A stretch of DNA of 64,000 nucleotides. Origin: Tellurirhabdus bombi (GTDB taxonomy: Bacteria; Bacteroidota; Bacteroidia; Cytophagales; Spirosomataceae). Below, piece by piece: positions 42,456-49,942 of the stretch; the first letter of the stretch is position 1; every line of letters starts with the position of its first letter. The notes beneath the pieces were generated by a model, which was given only the letters and a program-made list of their open reading frames with translations, was not told the DNA's origin and did not search any database. The position numbers and the translations under genes were made by a program. The stretch covers positions 2,740,001 through 2,804,000 of the forward strand of contig NZ_CP090557.1 of the NCBI RefSeq assembly GCF_021484805.1. Reading direction: 5' to 3'.

Positions 42456-42833
42456 TTAGGCATGGCCGTGTGCGTTTTTCTGGTTCCAGATACGTCGAAA
42501 CTCAGGGGTAGTGCGGCGGCTGACGGGCAATCGCGTGTTGTTTTTCAATTCAACCCCCAGTGGCCGGTGCAACTTGTAGACAGCTTTGACATGGTTAAGA
42601 TTCACGGCATGGCCTTTGTGAATGCGGAAAAACCGCTCATCCAGCCGATCCATAATGCGGGAAATAGTTATCCCGGTCAGGATATGCTTGCCACCTACCA
42701 GGTGAAACTTGGTGTAATTATCCACCCCCTCAATCCATAAAATGATGTCGAAATAGATTTTCATGGAGCCTTTCCGGGTCACAACGCGGATAAATCCAGC
42801 GGCTTTGTTGCGTTCTATTGGTGTTGGTTTCAT
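42456..42833 (-). CDS. LytTR-type DNA-binding regulator
   Basis: This 125-aa protein is almost entirely a LytTR domain: DIILWIEGVDNYTKFHLVGG (about 28-50), ITISRIMDRLDERFFRIHKGHAVN in two parts, and VELKNNTRLPVSRRTTPEF. LytTR domains bind DNA as regulators of bacterial processes. No receiver or membrane domain is attached. A LytTR protein in a phage early operon is unusual. It overlaps the upstream gene by 4 bp (ATGA) and may control the late genes; see the 21-bp element. Confidence 0.87.
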   Translation of the reverse strand: MKPTPIERNKAAGFIRVVTRKGSMKIYFDIILWIEGVDNYTKFHLVGGKHILTGITISRIMDRLDERFFRIHKGHAVNLNHVKAVYKLHRPLGVELKNNTRLPVSRRTTPEFRRIWNQKNAHGHA

Positions 42834-43282
42834 TTGCCCGGATAGGAGTTTATGCCTGGGCCGTAGGGTTTGAGGCCCAGACTGGTGAATACATCACTGA
42901 TTTGCACGTGCTGAAGGTCTACATCAATCTGCTTTTTGGCATCACCCAGACAGCTGGATAGGATAGACTTAAATGAGGCTGGTAGCGCCAGGACTGTGCG
43001 GGTTAGTTTGGCATCGACATAGAGACGGATTACATAAGCCTTTGCCCGGTTACCAGCTAAATAGGGCTCACCGACATAGGCGTTTTCCGTTACCATTACA
43101 GTGATTCGCTTGGTACGGTAATCTATATACGCTTTTGTCGCTTGACTTTCACCGGAGAGGTCTAAGAGGTTGCCAGCAGTTTGTGACCATGCTGGTAAGT
43201 AGATAGTTACAAAAAATAGTGTAAAAAGGGCGTAGCAATTCCGCCCGTTAAAGCACGGGGAATTAACGAAATGGTGATTCAT
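42830..43282 (-). CDS. exported protein in early operon
   Basis: The N terminus of this 150-aa protein has a hydrophobic signal-like stretch (CYALFTLFFVTIYLPAWSQ, cleavage near residue 34). The mature part is a beta-rich domain (KAYIDYRTKRITVMVTENAY, AKAYVIRLYVDAKLTRTVL). It is encoded between the first early gene and the LytTR gene with 4-bp overlap. An exported protein in a lysogen could modify the cell surface or block superinfection; no direct evidence. Confidence 0.65.
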   Translation of the reverse strand: MNHHFVNSPCFNGRNCYALFTLFFVTIYLPAWSQTAGNLLDLSGESQATKAYIDYRTKRITVMVTENAYVGEPYLAGNRAKAYVIRLYVDAKLTRTVLALPASFKSILSSCLGDAKKQIDVDLQHVQISDVFTSLGLKPYGPGINSYPGK

Positions 43283-43321
43283 CCTTATGTTGGGTTTGAA
43301 TAGTTGCTTGTTGCGCAGAAT

Positions 43322-43609
43322 CTAGCTTGCCTCGCTGGCATCCCTTATTATTTGCTCCAAAAGCCTAGTTGCCTTTGCAGTAACAATCAAACTCGCCCGA
43401 TTTTGCCTTACACTCTGGAGCCTTATGTAGCCTTTCGGCCCAGCGAAATCGATATCCTTTTCCGCCAATAGTTCGGCTACTTCAGACATGTTCCTGAAGT
43501 GTTTTGCTGCCTTGCCAAATCGGTCACGCCAATATTCGACCGTTAACATTTTTTCTTCTAGGTCTACCGTTTGCTCAAAACCTACTTGAGATTGGTCGTC
43601 TTTAGTCAT
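43322..43609 (-). CDS. first early gene, unknown (Cro-position)
   Basis: This is a 95-aa protein from the ATG at 43609; an upstream in-frame ATG at 43693 would run through the operator region. It is a helical, charged protein (FGKAAKHFRNMSEVAELLAE, TAKATRLLEQIIRDASE). It occupies the Cro-like position of a lambda-type switch, divergent from the repressor gene, but no HTH is evident. Confidence 0.65.
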   Translation of the reverse strand: MTKDDQSQVGFEQTVDLEEKMLTVEYWRDRFGKAAKHFRNMSEVAELLAEKDIDFAGPKGYIRLQSVRQNRASLIVTAKATRLLEQIIRDASEAS

Positions 43610-43712
43610 ACTTTTACTTAGTAAGATTTTCAAAGTATTATTTAATAACACGAAGGTACAATTAAAAAGTACCTGTGTCAATAAATAGCACAAGTATTTT
43701 TTAAATGTACTA
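43610..43712. promoter_or_regulatory. divergent switch region with candidate operators
   Basis: Three inverted repeats are visible: TTACTTAGTAA (43614-43624), AGGTAC/GTACCT with a 9-bp gap (43654-43659 and 43669-43674), and AGTA/TACT near 43693-43711. They sit between the divergent starts of 43609 and 43713, as expected for repressor operators and overlapping promoters. Exact operator limits are not determinable by eye. Confidence 0.6.
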
Positions 43713-44042
43713 ATGCAGGATTTCGGTAGGAGGTTAAAAGCACTAAGAGAGCAGAATGGGCTATCCCAAGACCAATTAGCTTCGTTAATGGGGAAAAGCG
43801 GGAAATCGGTTGTATCATCTTGGGAAAGAGGCGCATCTGGTCCGTCATTGGCTGACTTGATGAAACTTTGTGAGATACTTAAGACTACCGCTGGTTACTT
43901 AGTAGATGGGGTAGAGGCTCAACCGAATATCGGAAATGAACCACCAGCTGGATATGTACTAATGCCGGCTCAAGAAGTAATCGAGATGCAGCGTCAATTG
44001 CTGAAAAAACAAGCAGATATCATTAGAGAGCAAAAATCCTGA
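43713..44042 (+). CDS. XRE-family repressor (CI-like, small)
   Basis: Residues about 5-62 of this 109-aa protein form an HTH_3 domain (LREQNGLSQDQLASLMGKSG, then VVSSWERGASGPSLADLMK). The C terminus (about 85-109) is a helix (EVIEMQRQLLKKQADI), probably for dimerisation. There is no LexA/CI-like peptidase domain, so RecA-driven self-cleavage is not expected. It is divergent from the early operon across the operator region and is followed by three genes in the same direction. Confidence 0.85.
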   Translation: MQDFGRRLKALREQNGLSQDQLASLMGKSGKSVVSSWERGASGPSLADLMKLCEILKTTAGYLVDGVEAQPNIGNEPPAGYVLMPAQEVIEMQRQLLKKQADIIREQKS

Positions 44043-44119
44043 AGCCCTGATTCGGGCCTATATAAAGTTTTTCGCGAATATCAATTGAAAAGACCTCCGA
44101 TCTATTTGACTAAACCTTT

Positions 44120-45445
44120 ATGAATCCTGAAGAATTTGAACTACTGGAGCCTTCTAAAAAGAAGGCCGATAAGCAGTATACCGACCTTGAATTATTGTTT
44201 CTAGGGCCACGGTGTGATTATGATCCTGTGAATCCACGAACCCCAACAGGGCGCACCTGGGCAGAATTAGAAGCCTACCGCGTTGAAAATCTCCGGAAGA
44301 ATTTCAGACTAGGTTTAACTGGCGAGACAACACTGCCCGAATATCCTTCATCCCACACAATGATTGAAGGGGATGAGTTGGAGGTCGTATTGAGGGCAAT
44401 GAAAAAACAGGAAAAGCGAATTGCTAAAAAGTACGAATACAAAAGCCACTTCCTGACCCTGATTCGTCACCACAAGCCATTCGTTTACTTTTCTGAATAC
44501 CTGGCACAGCTTGAAGCTGAAGCTGCTGAGCCGGTTCTACTAGAAGTGCCAGGACTAGATTTTATTGCTATCGATTTTGAAACCGCCAACAGCAAGCGCA
44601 ATAGCGCCTGTTCTTTGGGATGGGTAGATGTGCGGAGTGGTCGCGTATATGACAAGGGTTACCACCTCATTAAGCCTTTTGAGCTTGAGTTTGATTATAT
44701 GGCCGTCAAAAAGCACGGCATAACGCTTGACATGGTAAAGAATGAAAGAACGTTTGATGTTCTCTGGAGAGAAGAATTGCAGGCACGTTTTGAGGGCAAA
44801 TTGATCATTGCGCACAATGCCGCTTCTTTCGATATGAACGTCCTGCGTTCGACGCTGGAAGCGTTTGGCGTTACCGTACCAAATCTAAGGTATGGCTGCA
44901 CGATGCAGGCGGCTAGAGAGTTGAAGATGCCAGGCAAGTTAAAAGAGTTATGCGTTGATTTCCAGATCAAGCTCAAACACCACAATGCTCTGTCGGATGC
45001 CGTGGCCTGCGCTAAAGTGGCTATTCGCCAGTTTGAGCAGACCAAATCCATTAACGTATTCTTCCCATCTGATCTATTTCCCCCAGTCAAAGAAAGTTCA
45101 GGACGTGGTGGCTACCCATTCCGGTCAACTCGTGAAGCCGATATGTATGGAATTTCGTTTGCTGTTGAACTGCTCCAGAACGAATATTCCTTTGAGGGCA
45201 AAACGGTTATCGTTACCGGAACATTCGACAATTTCCCAGATCGGGACGATCTTTTGAAGTTACTGGAAAACAAAGGCGCTCGAATAGTGAGCAGCGTTAC
45301 CAGCAAACTAGATGTAATGATTATTGGCAAAGACCCAGGATGGAGTAAGGTCGAGAAGGTAAAGGCGCTCATTGCTCAGGGGAAAGTAATAGAGCTAATC
45401 AATGAAGATCAAATTGGTCCTAAGTTCAAACTAACAGCTCAGTAA
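44120..45445 (+). CDS. DEDDh exonuclease with C-terminal BRCT domain
   Basis: This 441-aa protein begins with a charged N-terminal region (about 1-145) with no known family. The DnaQ-like exonuclease is at about 146-300: motif I FIAIDFETAN, motif II in IIAHNAASFDMNVL, motif III HHNALSDAVAC with the DEDDh His. The BRCT domain is at about 352-441: FEGKTVIVTGTFDNFPDRD, ARIVSSVTSKLDVMIIG. Homologous modules act in DNA 3'-5' degradation and repair. It is 77 bp after the repressor gene, so lysogenic expression is plausible. Confidence 0.88.
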   Translation: MNPEEFELLEPSKKKADKQYTDLELLFLGPRCDYDPVNPRTPTGRTWAELEAYRVENLRKNFRLGLTGETTLPEYPSSHTMIEGDELEVVLRAMKKQEKRIAKKYEYKSHFLTLIRHHKPFVYFSEYLAQLEAEAAEPVLLEVPGLDFIAIDFETANSKRNSACSLGWVDVRSGRVYDKGYHLIKPFELEFDYMAVKKHGITLDMVKNERTFDVLWREELQARFEGKLIIAHNAASFDMNVLRSTLEAFGVTVPNLRYGCTMQAARELKMPGKLKELCVDFQIKLKHHNALSDAVACAKVAIRQFEQTKSINVFFPSDLFPPVKESSGRGGYPFRSTREADMYGISFAVELLQNEYSFEGKTVIVTGTFDNFPDRDDLLKLLENKGARIVSSVTSKLDVMIIGKDPGWSKVEKVKALIAQGKVIELINEDQIGPKFKLTAQ

Positions 45446-45450
45446 ATAAT

Positions 45451-45741
45451 ATGCCAGGCAAAATTATAACCGAGCTAAATCTAGGAGGCAGGCAAAAGCA
45501 ATTTGGTATTGAGCTTACTCCTGAAACTGAGCAAGTAGAAGAGCTATTTGACAAGTTCAAGGGGAACACATTTGCTTCTGAAGAAGAAAGAGAGATAGCA
45601 GACGCGACGCTCAGTTATTACATATCACAAGTAATCACGGGTTATGATATCCTTAGGGCAGACCTGCTGATGAAGTTAACAAAGAAAAATCGAGGCAGAG
45701 CCGTCTTTGCGGTACAGGTAAGAGCACATTTAAGGCCGTAA
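45451..45741 (+). CDS. small partner protein in cargo operon
   Basis: The start of this 96-aa protein is 6 bp after the exonuclease stop, so it is co-transcribed. The N-terminal half (TPETEQVEELFDKFKGNTF) is acidic and helical, the C-terminal half more basic (LMKLTKKNRGRAVFAVQVRA). No family is recognised; could be an adaptor or regulator of the neighbours. Confidence 0.6.
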   Translation: MPGKIITELNLGGRQKQFGIELTPETEQVEELFDKFKGNTFASEEEREIADATLSYYISQVITGYDILRADLLMKLTKKNRGRAVFAVQVRAHLRP

Positions 45742-45795
45742 AAGTCAATTATCTAAATCTTGTTTTAAACTAACTACTTATATCCCTTAATCAAT

Positions 45796-46629
45796 ATGGA
45801 AGGACAAAATTACGTACCCATGTTCGACATGCTTACGTTTACTACTGTCAAAATCACTTGTCAATTGAAAAATGGAAATACAAGCTCTGGAACAGGGTTC
45901 ATTTTCATAATAGACTATAAAGGCGAACATTCTATCCCCTTAATCATTACTAATAAGCATGTTGTCAAAGATGCTGATGTTGGCACCATGGTATTTTCAA
46001 CGCATGATGGAAGTGGGGAATATATTCCAAAAAAACACTATACAGCAACTATCCTCGATTTTGAGAAAAATTGGACTCCGCACCCTGAGCCAAAAATAGA
46101 TTTATGTGCTATGCCTTTTGCACCAATAATTAATGAAGCAGTGGCAAGTGGAGTACATATATACTACCGAGCCCTAACAAAAGACATTACACCCACAGCA
46201 GAGCAATTGGCTGATTTTGATACTATGGAGAACATAGTAATGGTCGGTTATCCTAATGGCTTTTCAGATACAACAAACAACAAGCCTATATTAAGAAGGG
46301 GTGTTACTGCAACAAATCCTAAAATCAACTATTGTGATGACCCGTATTTCCTAATTGATACAGCCGTATTTCCAGGTTCAAGTGGGTCTCCTGTTTGTAT
46401 AGCCGATCCGATGGGCTACGCTTCAAAGGGTAATTTTATGATGGATAGTCGACTATTGCTAATAGGTGTTGCCTTTGCAGTCTTTTTGCACAACGCGCAA
46501 GGTAAGATTATTCAAGTGCCAATCAATCAAGTAGACTTACGTGTGATTACTGGGATTCCTAATAATCTTGGAATTGTCGTTAGATACGACAAGATCTTTG
46601 ATTTTGAGCGATACTTTAAATTGCCTTAA
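45796..46629 (+). CDS. trypsin-like serine protease
   Basis: This 277-aa chymotrypsin-fold protease has the catalytic triad visible: His 55 in TNKHVV, Asp 101 in KIDLCAMPF, Ser 195 in FPGSSGSPV. It has no signal peptide, so it is probably cytoplasmic. Such proteases are known effectors or modules in anti-phage systems; that link is family knowledge, not shown here. It is the last gene before attR, 55 bp after the 96-aa gene, with a somewhat AT-rich composition. Confidence 0.87.
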   Translation: MEGQNYVPMFDMLTFTTVKITCQLKNGNTSSGTGFIFIIDYKGEHSIPLIITNKHVVKDADVGTMVFSTHDGSGEYIPKKHYTATILDFEKNWTPHPEPKIDLCAMPFAPIINEAVASGVHIYYRALTKDITPTAEQLADFDTMENIVMVGYPNGFSDTTNNKPILRRGVTATNPKINYCDDPYFLIDTAVFPGSSGSPVCIADPMGYASKGNFMMDSRLLLIGVAFAVFLHNAQGKIIQVPINQVDLRVITGIPNNLGIVVRYDKIFDFERYFKLP

Positions 46630-46933
46630 AGGGGCTTGATAAGTTTCAAGTCCATCTGTAACTACATCTGGGTTTGCAATTTCATGATCGCGCGCAACAG
46701 TTAAGCGAATTCCAGGCATTTTATTTTCTTGAGTATGCTTCATCGTCGTAAAAGTTGTGTCAGGCTATACAACATTAAATAGAAAGTAATCATTCAACCG
46801 CCATGCTACACAGACAAGGTACATTAGTATAACCCAAAGTAAGGATATTGGGATGAGTATTTATTATAAGGGTAATCGCCAAACTTTTCCGAATCAAAGC
46901 ATAAATACCTCTAATTCAATGCACGTCGAAATT
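46630..46933. other. prophage right-end gap
   Basis: Roughly 300 bp without a convincing gene. The only feature I can point to is the TTTCCGAA copy at 46886-46893, a candidate integrase arm site. An opposing opening near 46537-46743 has no coding character. No further promoter can be assigned. Confidence 0.5.
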
Positions 46934-46991
46934 CCGTCGGGGCCACGAAACAGTGGTAAATGCCTCAAAACAGCTCGTTTTGGGGCATTTT
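46934..46991. repeat. attR core (58 bp)
   Basis: Identical to 1231-1288. It begins with the last part of a tRNA-Arg T stem and ends with the tRNA terminator. No tRNA 5' part lies upstream, so this copy is a displaced tRNA end, not a second tRNA gene. The terminator (46958-46991) closes the rightward cargo operon. Confidence 0.93.
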
Positions 46992-47004
46992 TATTAGTTC
47001 AACT

Positions 47005-47961
47005 CTACCGATAACGCAGGCTAGACCTGATTTCAGGGAGCATCTGCTGCAAACCTTCCAGAAGGGAGGTTTTGGGCTTATAGCCAAACCATTGAGCCGC
47101 TTTGTTACTATCTGCGTAGGTTCGTTCCACATCGCCGGGCTGTTCAGGGCAATAGGTAAGCAGGGCTTTTTTACCGACTACCTGCTCTATTGTGTGAATT
47201 AAATCCCGCAACGTAATTGGTTGGGAACTGCCCAAATTGAAGATTTCGAAGCCTTTTATTGCCTGTAAAGCCTGAAGAATGCCCTCGACGATATCGCCGA
47301 CGTAGGTATAATCACGCGATGTGCTGCCATCGCCAAACACCTCAATTAGGTCTCCGTCCAGCATTCGCCGCATGAACGAAGAAATCGCCATTTCGGGCCG
47401 CTGCCGGGGGCCATATACCGTGAAAAAGCGCAAACAAAACGTGTCAATGCCGTAGAGACTGGCATAATTTCCGCAAAGAAGTTCGCAGGTTCGTTTCGTG
47501 ATGGCGTAAGGGGAAATTGGCTGCCGAACGGGGTCGTCTTCACGGAAAGGAAGCTGCATACTATTGCCGTAGACGGAAGATGAAGAGGCAAAAAGGAGTT
47601 TCCGAACCCCGGCCCGGCGCATGCATTCGAGCAGAGTAAGGGTGCCGCTGACATTGGTGTCTACATAAGCCTGCGGATTCGCCAGAGAAGCCCGAACGCC
47701 AGCTAAGGCTGCCAGGTGAATAACGGCATCGAAAGCATGGGTTTTGAATAGCGTTTCTAAAACAGATTGATTGCGAATATCAGCTTCCAGAAGATAGTAG
47801 TTCGGATGAAGACGACAAGCCTCAATGTGGCGCCGTTTGAGCAGTGGGTCGTAACTATCATTAAAATTGTCAACCGAACACACGGTGTGCCCCTGCGCTA
47901 GCAAACGTTCGGAAAGGTGAGATCCAATAAAGCCAGCACCGCCAGTAATGAGGATATTCAT
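47005..47961 (-). CDS. NAD-dependent epimerase (UDP-glucuronate 4-epimerase-like)
   Basis: This is a 318-aa protein from the ATG at 47961; a start 4 codons upstream is possible. The Rossmann motif is ILITGGAGFIGSH at the N terminus, with Asp at VDNFNDSYDP and the active site SSSSVYGNSM with YAITKR (YxxxK). The substrate-binding part RFFTVYGPRQRPEMA fits nucleotide-sugar epimerases of the UDP-glucuronate type. Its stop lies 13 bp after attR, so the prophage does not interrupt it. Confidence 0.87.
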   Translation of the reverse strand: MNILITGGAGFIGSHLSERLLAQGHTVCSVDNFNDSYDPLLKRRHIEACRLHPNYYLLEADIRNQSVLETLFKTHAFDAVIHLAALAGVRASLANPQAYVDTNVSGTLTLLECMRRAGVRKLLFASSSSVYGNSMQLPFREDDPVRQPISPYAITKRTCELLCGNYASLYGIDTFCLRFFTVYGPRQRPEMAISSFMRRMLDGDLIEVFGDGSTSRDYTYVGDIVEGILQALQAIKGFEIFNLGSSQPITLRDLIHTIEQVVGKKALLTYCPEQPGDVERTYADSNKAAQWFGYKPKTSLLEGLQQMLPEIRSSLRYR

Positions 47962-48060
47962 GCGTTTATGCAACAGATAGGATAGCTACTACGCCCAAAT
48001 TTACCTCAATTTTGGACGCGCTGGTACAAAACCGGTTTCAGAAAAACGCATGAACCGCTT

Positions 48061-48095
48061 CACCCTTCCGAAAAGTCAGTTATTTCGGAAGGGTG
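48061..48095 (-). terminator. hairpin between epimerase and phosphoesterase genes
   Basis: CACCCTTCCGAAA (48061-48073) pairs perfectly with TTTCGGAAGGGTG (48083-48095). It lies 38 bp after the upstream minus-strand stop (48133), so it probably terminates that gene. No strong T run follows. Confidence 0.6.
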
Positions 48096-48132
48096 AGGCA
48101 AGACAAAATACACTTGAGAACGATATGCGCCA

Positions 48133-49722
48133 CTAAGGAGCTACCACCCGGAAGCTGGTTTTGTTGGTGAACGTACGCCCATATGCATCTTTCACCTGCA
48201 CCTCCACGTTATGCTCGCCAACCGGCAGATTGCCACCCAGACGCGCTTTCCATAAATGGGTAGAAACGATCGGAGCAGAAGGCTTAATGCCTTTCAAAGG
48301 CTGGTCGGCAGCATCCCAGCGATAGCGAACACCCAGCATTGTTGGGTCGGCTTCCTCAGCTAGAATCATCTTTTTCCAATTGCCGCCGTCAACGCGGTAA
48401 CTAACCGAATCGCGGTGGCTGCCCTGAAAGAAATTAGCGTAAACATCGTTCCGGCCTACCTGGCCCTGCTTGATCGATTTTGGGGCATACAAGCCAATTT
48501 TATAGGTTTCCGGCTGTCCGGCAATCCGGTAATCAAACGAATACTGATTACCATTGAACGACAAAAACAGGTATCCTTTGGGCGTGCCGTCGCGCATGGT
48601 CGATGCAGGAACGCCCTGTTCATTGTCTTCCCCGGAATACCAGTCGCCCGAAGTCGTTCCTACGTTATACTCGTGGTGCGGCGTGGCGCGTTCCAGCCCA
48701 TCGACCTGGCCGTGAAAATAATGCTGCTGAATGTGCGTGTGCGCGGAAAGCGAAAGCGTATGAGGAAAATCTTTCAGGAAAGAAAGCAGCCGTTGCCGGT
48801 CGGCCTTGCGGAATGATTCGCTATCACCTTCACTAAAGAGCGGAATGTGGTGACAAAGAACCACCAGATAGTCTTTTGGAACTGTCTTTAAATCAGCTTC
48901 CACGAACGCAAGTTGGTCGGGACGCAGGCCGCCCTGGTAGCCCGCCCCATCGCGCGGATCGGGTGAAAGAATGTCATCCAGCACAATAAAATGGACTTTA
49001 CCCTGATTAAAGGCATAGGTATTGGGTCCGTACATGGCTTCAAAACTTTCGTCCGAGAGGCTGTCTTGCTTGGCATCGTGGTTCATGTCGTGGTTGCCCA
49101 TAACCTGAAACCAGGGCAAATCCAGCTTGCGAATAGCGCTGTTGTAAGCCTCAAATAGGGGAGGGTTATCGCCAACGAGATCACCCAGACTCATACCAAA
49201 ACTAAACCCCTTTGTTTTACCTTGTAATTCGGCAATAACACCCCGCTCGAAGTAACCAACCTGATCCGTGTTGTATACTTGAGGGTCACCGAAGACAAGA
49301 ACCTGGTAAGCGTCGGGTTCGGTTTGTTTGGTAAGTCCGAAGTCGATGGATTTTGGCAAAGGGCCCGTCGGAGCTACACCCGCAAATTTCTGCTTGGGCG
49401 ACCCCTGGGGTTTGTGGCGGTAGAAAAATTGCGGGAGGTTCTGCGCATTGACGGGGAGCCGATAGCCGGTGGGTTTAATCACAAAAATGATATTATCCTG
49501 CCCAACCGGGAGTTGGTAATAGCCTTTCTGGTCCGTTAATACGACGTCCTTTCCGTTGGAAACAGCTACCTGGGCCAGTCCGGCTTCCTGCCGATCTTTT
49601 TTGCCGTTGCTGTTTTTATCTTCGAAAACAACGCCTTGTGCCTGATTCTGAGCCAAAACGGGCGTAGCGAGAGGAAACAATAAACTCAATAAAAATGGAT
49701 GTAATAAGTTAGGGAGGCGCAT
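48133..49722 (-). CDS. secreted metallophosphoesterase with N-terminal SdrD-B-like domain
   Basis: This 529-aa protein has a signal peptide (LHPFLLSLLFPLATPVLAQ, cleavage near residue 24). Residues about 28-120 resemble an SdrD/Cna-B-type beta domain (GVVFEDKNSNGKKDRQEAG). The calcineurin-like phosphoesterase core follows, with metal motifs FGDPQ, SLGDLVGD, GNHD, LCHH and SAHTH. The last 140 residues form a C-terminal beta domain. Expected to hydrolyse phosphoester bonds outside the cytoplasm; substrate unknown. Confidence 0.87.
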   Translation of the reverse strand: MRLPNLLHPFLLSLLFPLATPVLAQNQAQGVVFEDKNSNGKKDRQEAGLAQVAVSNGKDVVLTDQKGYYQLPVGQDNIIFVIKPTGYRLPVNAQNLPQFFYRHKPQGSPKQKFAGVAPTGPLPKSIDFGLTKQTEPDAYQVLVFGDPQVYNTDQVGYFERGVIAELQGKTKGFSFGMSLGDLVGDNPPLFEAYNSAIRKLDLPWFQVMGNHDMNHDAKQDSLSDESFEAMYGPNTYAFNQGKVHFIVLDDILSPDPRDGAGYQGGLRPDQLAFVEADLKTVPKDYLVVLCHHIPLFSEGDSESFRKADRQRLLSFLKDFPHTLSLSAHTHIQQHYFHGQVDGLERATPHHEYNVGTTSGDWYSGEDNEQGVPASTMRDGTPKGYLFLSFNGNQYSFDYRIAGQPETYKIGLYAPKSIKQGQVGRNDVYANFFQGSHRDSVSYRVDGGNWKKMILAEEADPTMLGVRYRWDAADQPLKGIKPSAPIVSTHLWKARLGGNLPVGEHNVEVQVKDAYGRTFTNKTSFRVVAP

Positions 49723-49942
49723 GTTTGTAAGGGAAATAAATGCTACAAACTTAAAGGGTAGGAATAGGAAAAAAGGAACTGTCTTGTTAAGAAAATGTAA
49801 AGAAAAGGGCCAATAATTAATACTAAAATAAGCAAAGGCGCTGTTTATACCGGGACTTGTTAAATAATTATTACGCTTTCAGCCAGAGGATTTTAGGTTG
49901 AGGTTAGCGGCTATTTTTACTCCGTTCAATCTCTCTAAAAAC

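Larger units (their letters stand above)
1231..46991. mobile_element. complete prophage, about 45.7 kb, integrated in tRNA-Arg(CCU)
   Basis: The element is delimited by 58-bp identical direct repeats at 1231-1288 and 46934-46991. It encodes a tyrosine integrase beside attL, an HTH repressor with divergent early genes, a primase-helicase, terminase subunits, portal, capsid protease, major capsid protein, tape measure and tail proteins, and lysis-like genes. A 1112-aa tape measure and no recognised sheath protein suggest a long non-contractile tail (siphovirus-like). No head or tail gene is visibly broken, so the prophage may be inducible. Host genes on both sides (hflX and the epimerase) are intact. 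Confidence 0.95.

Noticed and set aside
46934-46946. Second tRNA-Arg fragment that looks like a tRNA gene end
   Set aside because: No acceptor, D or anticodon arm lies upstream; it is the displaced 3' end within the attR core.
46960-47202. Plus-strand opening starting in attR
   Set aside because: It begins inside the att core and is antisense to the well-supported epimerase gene.
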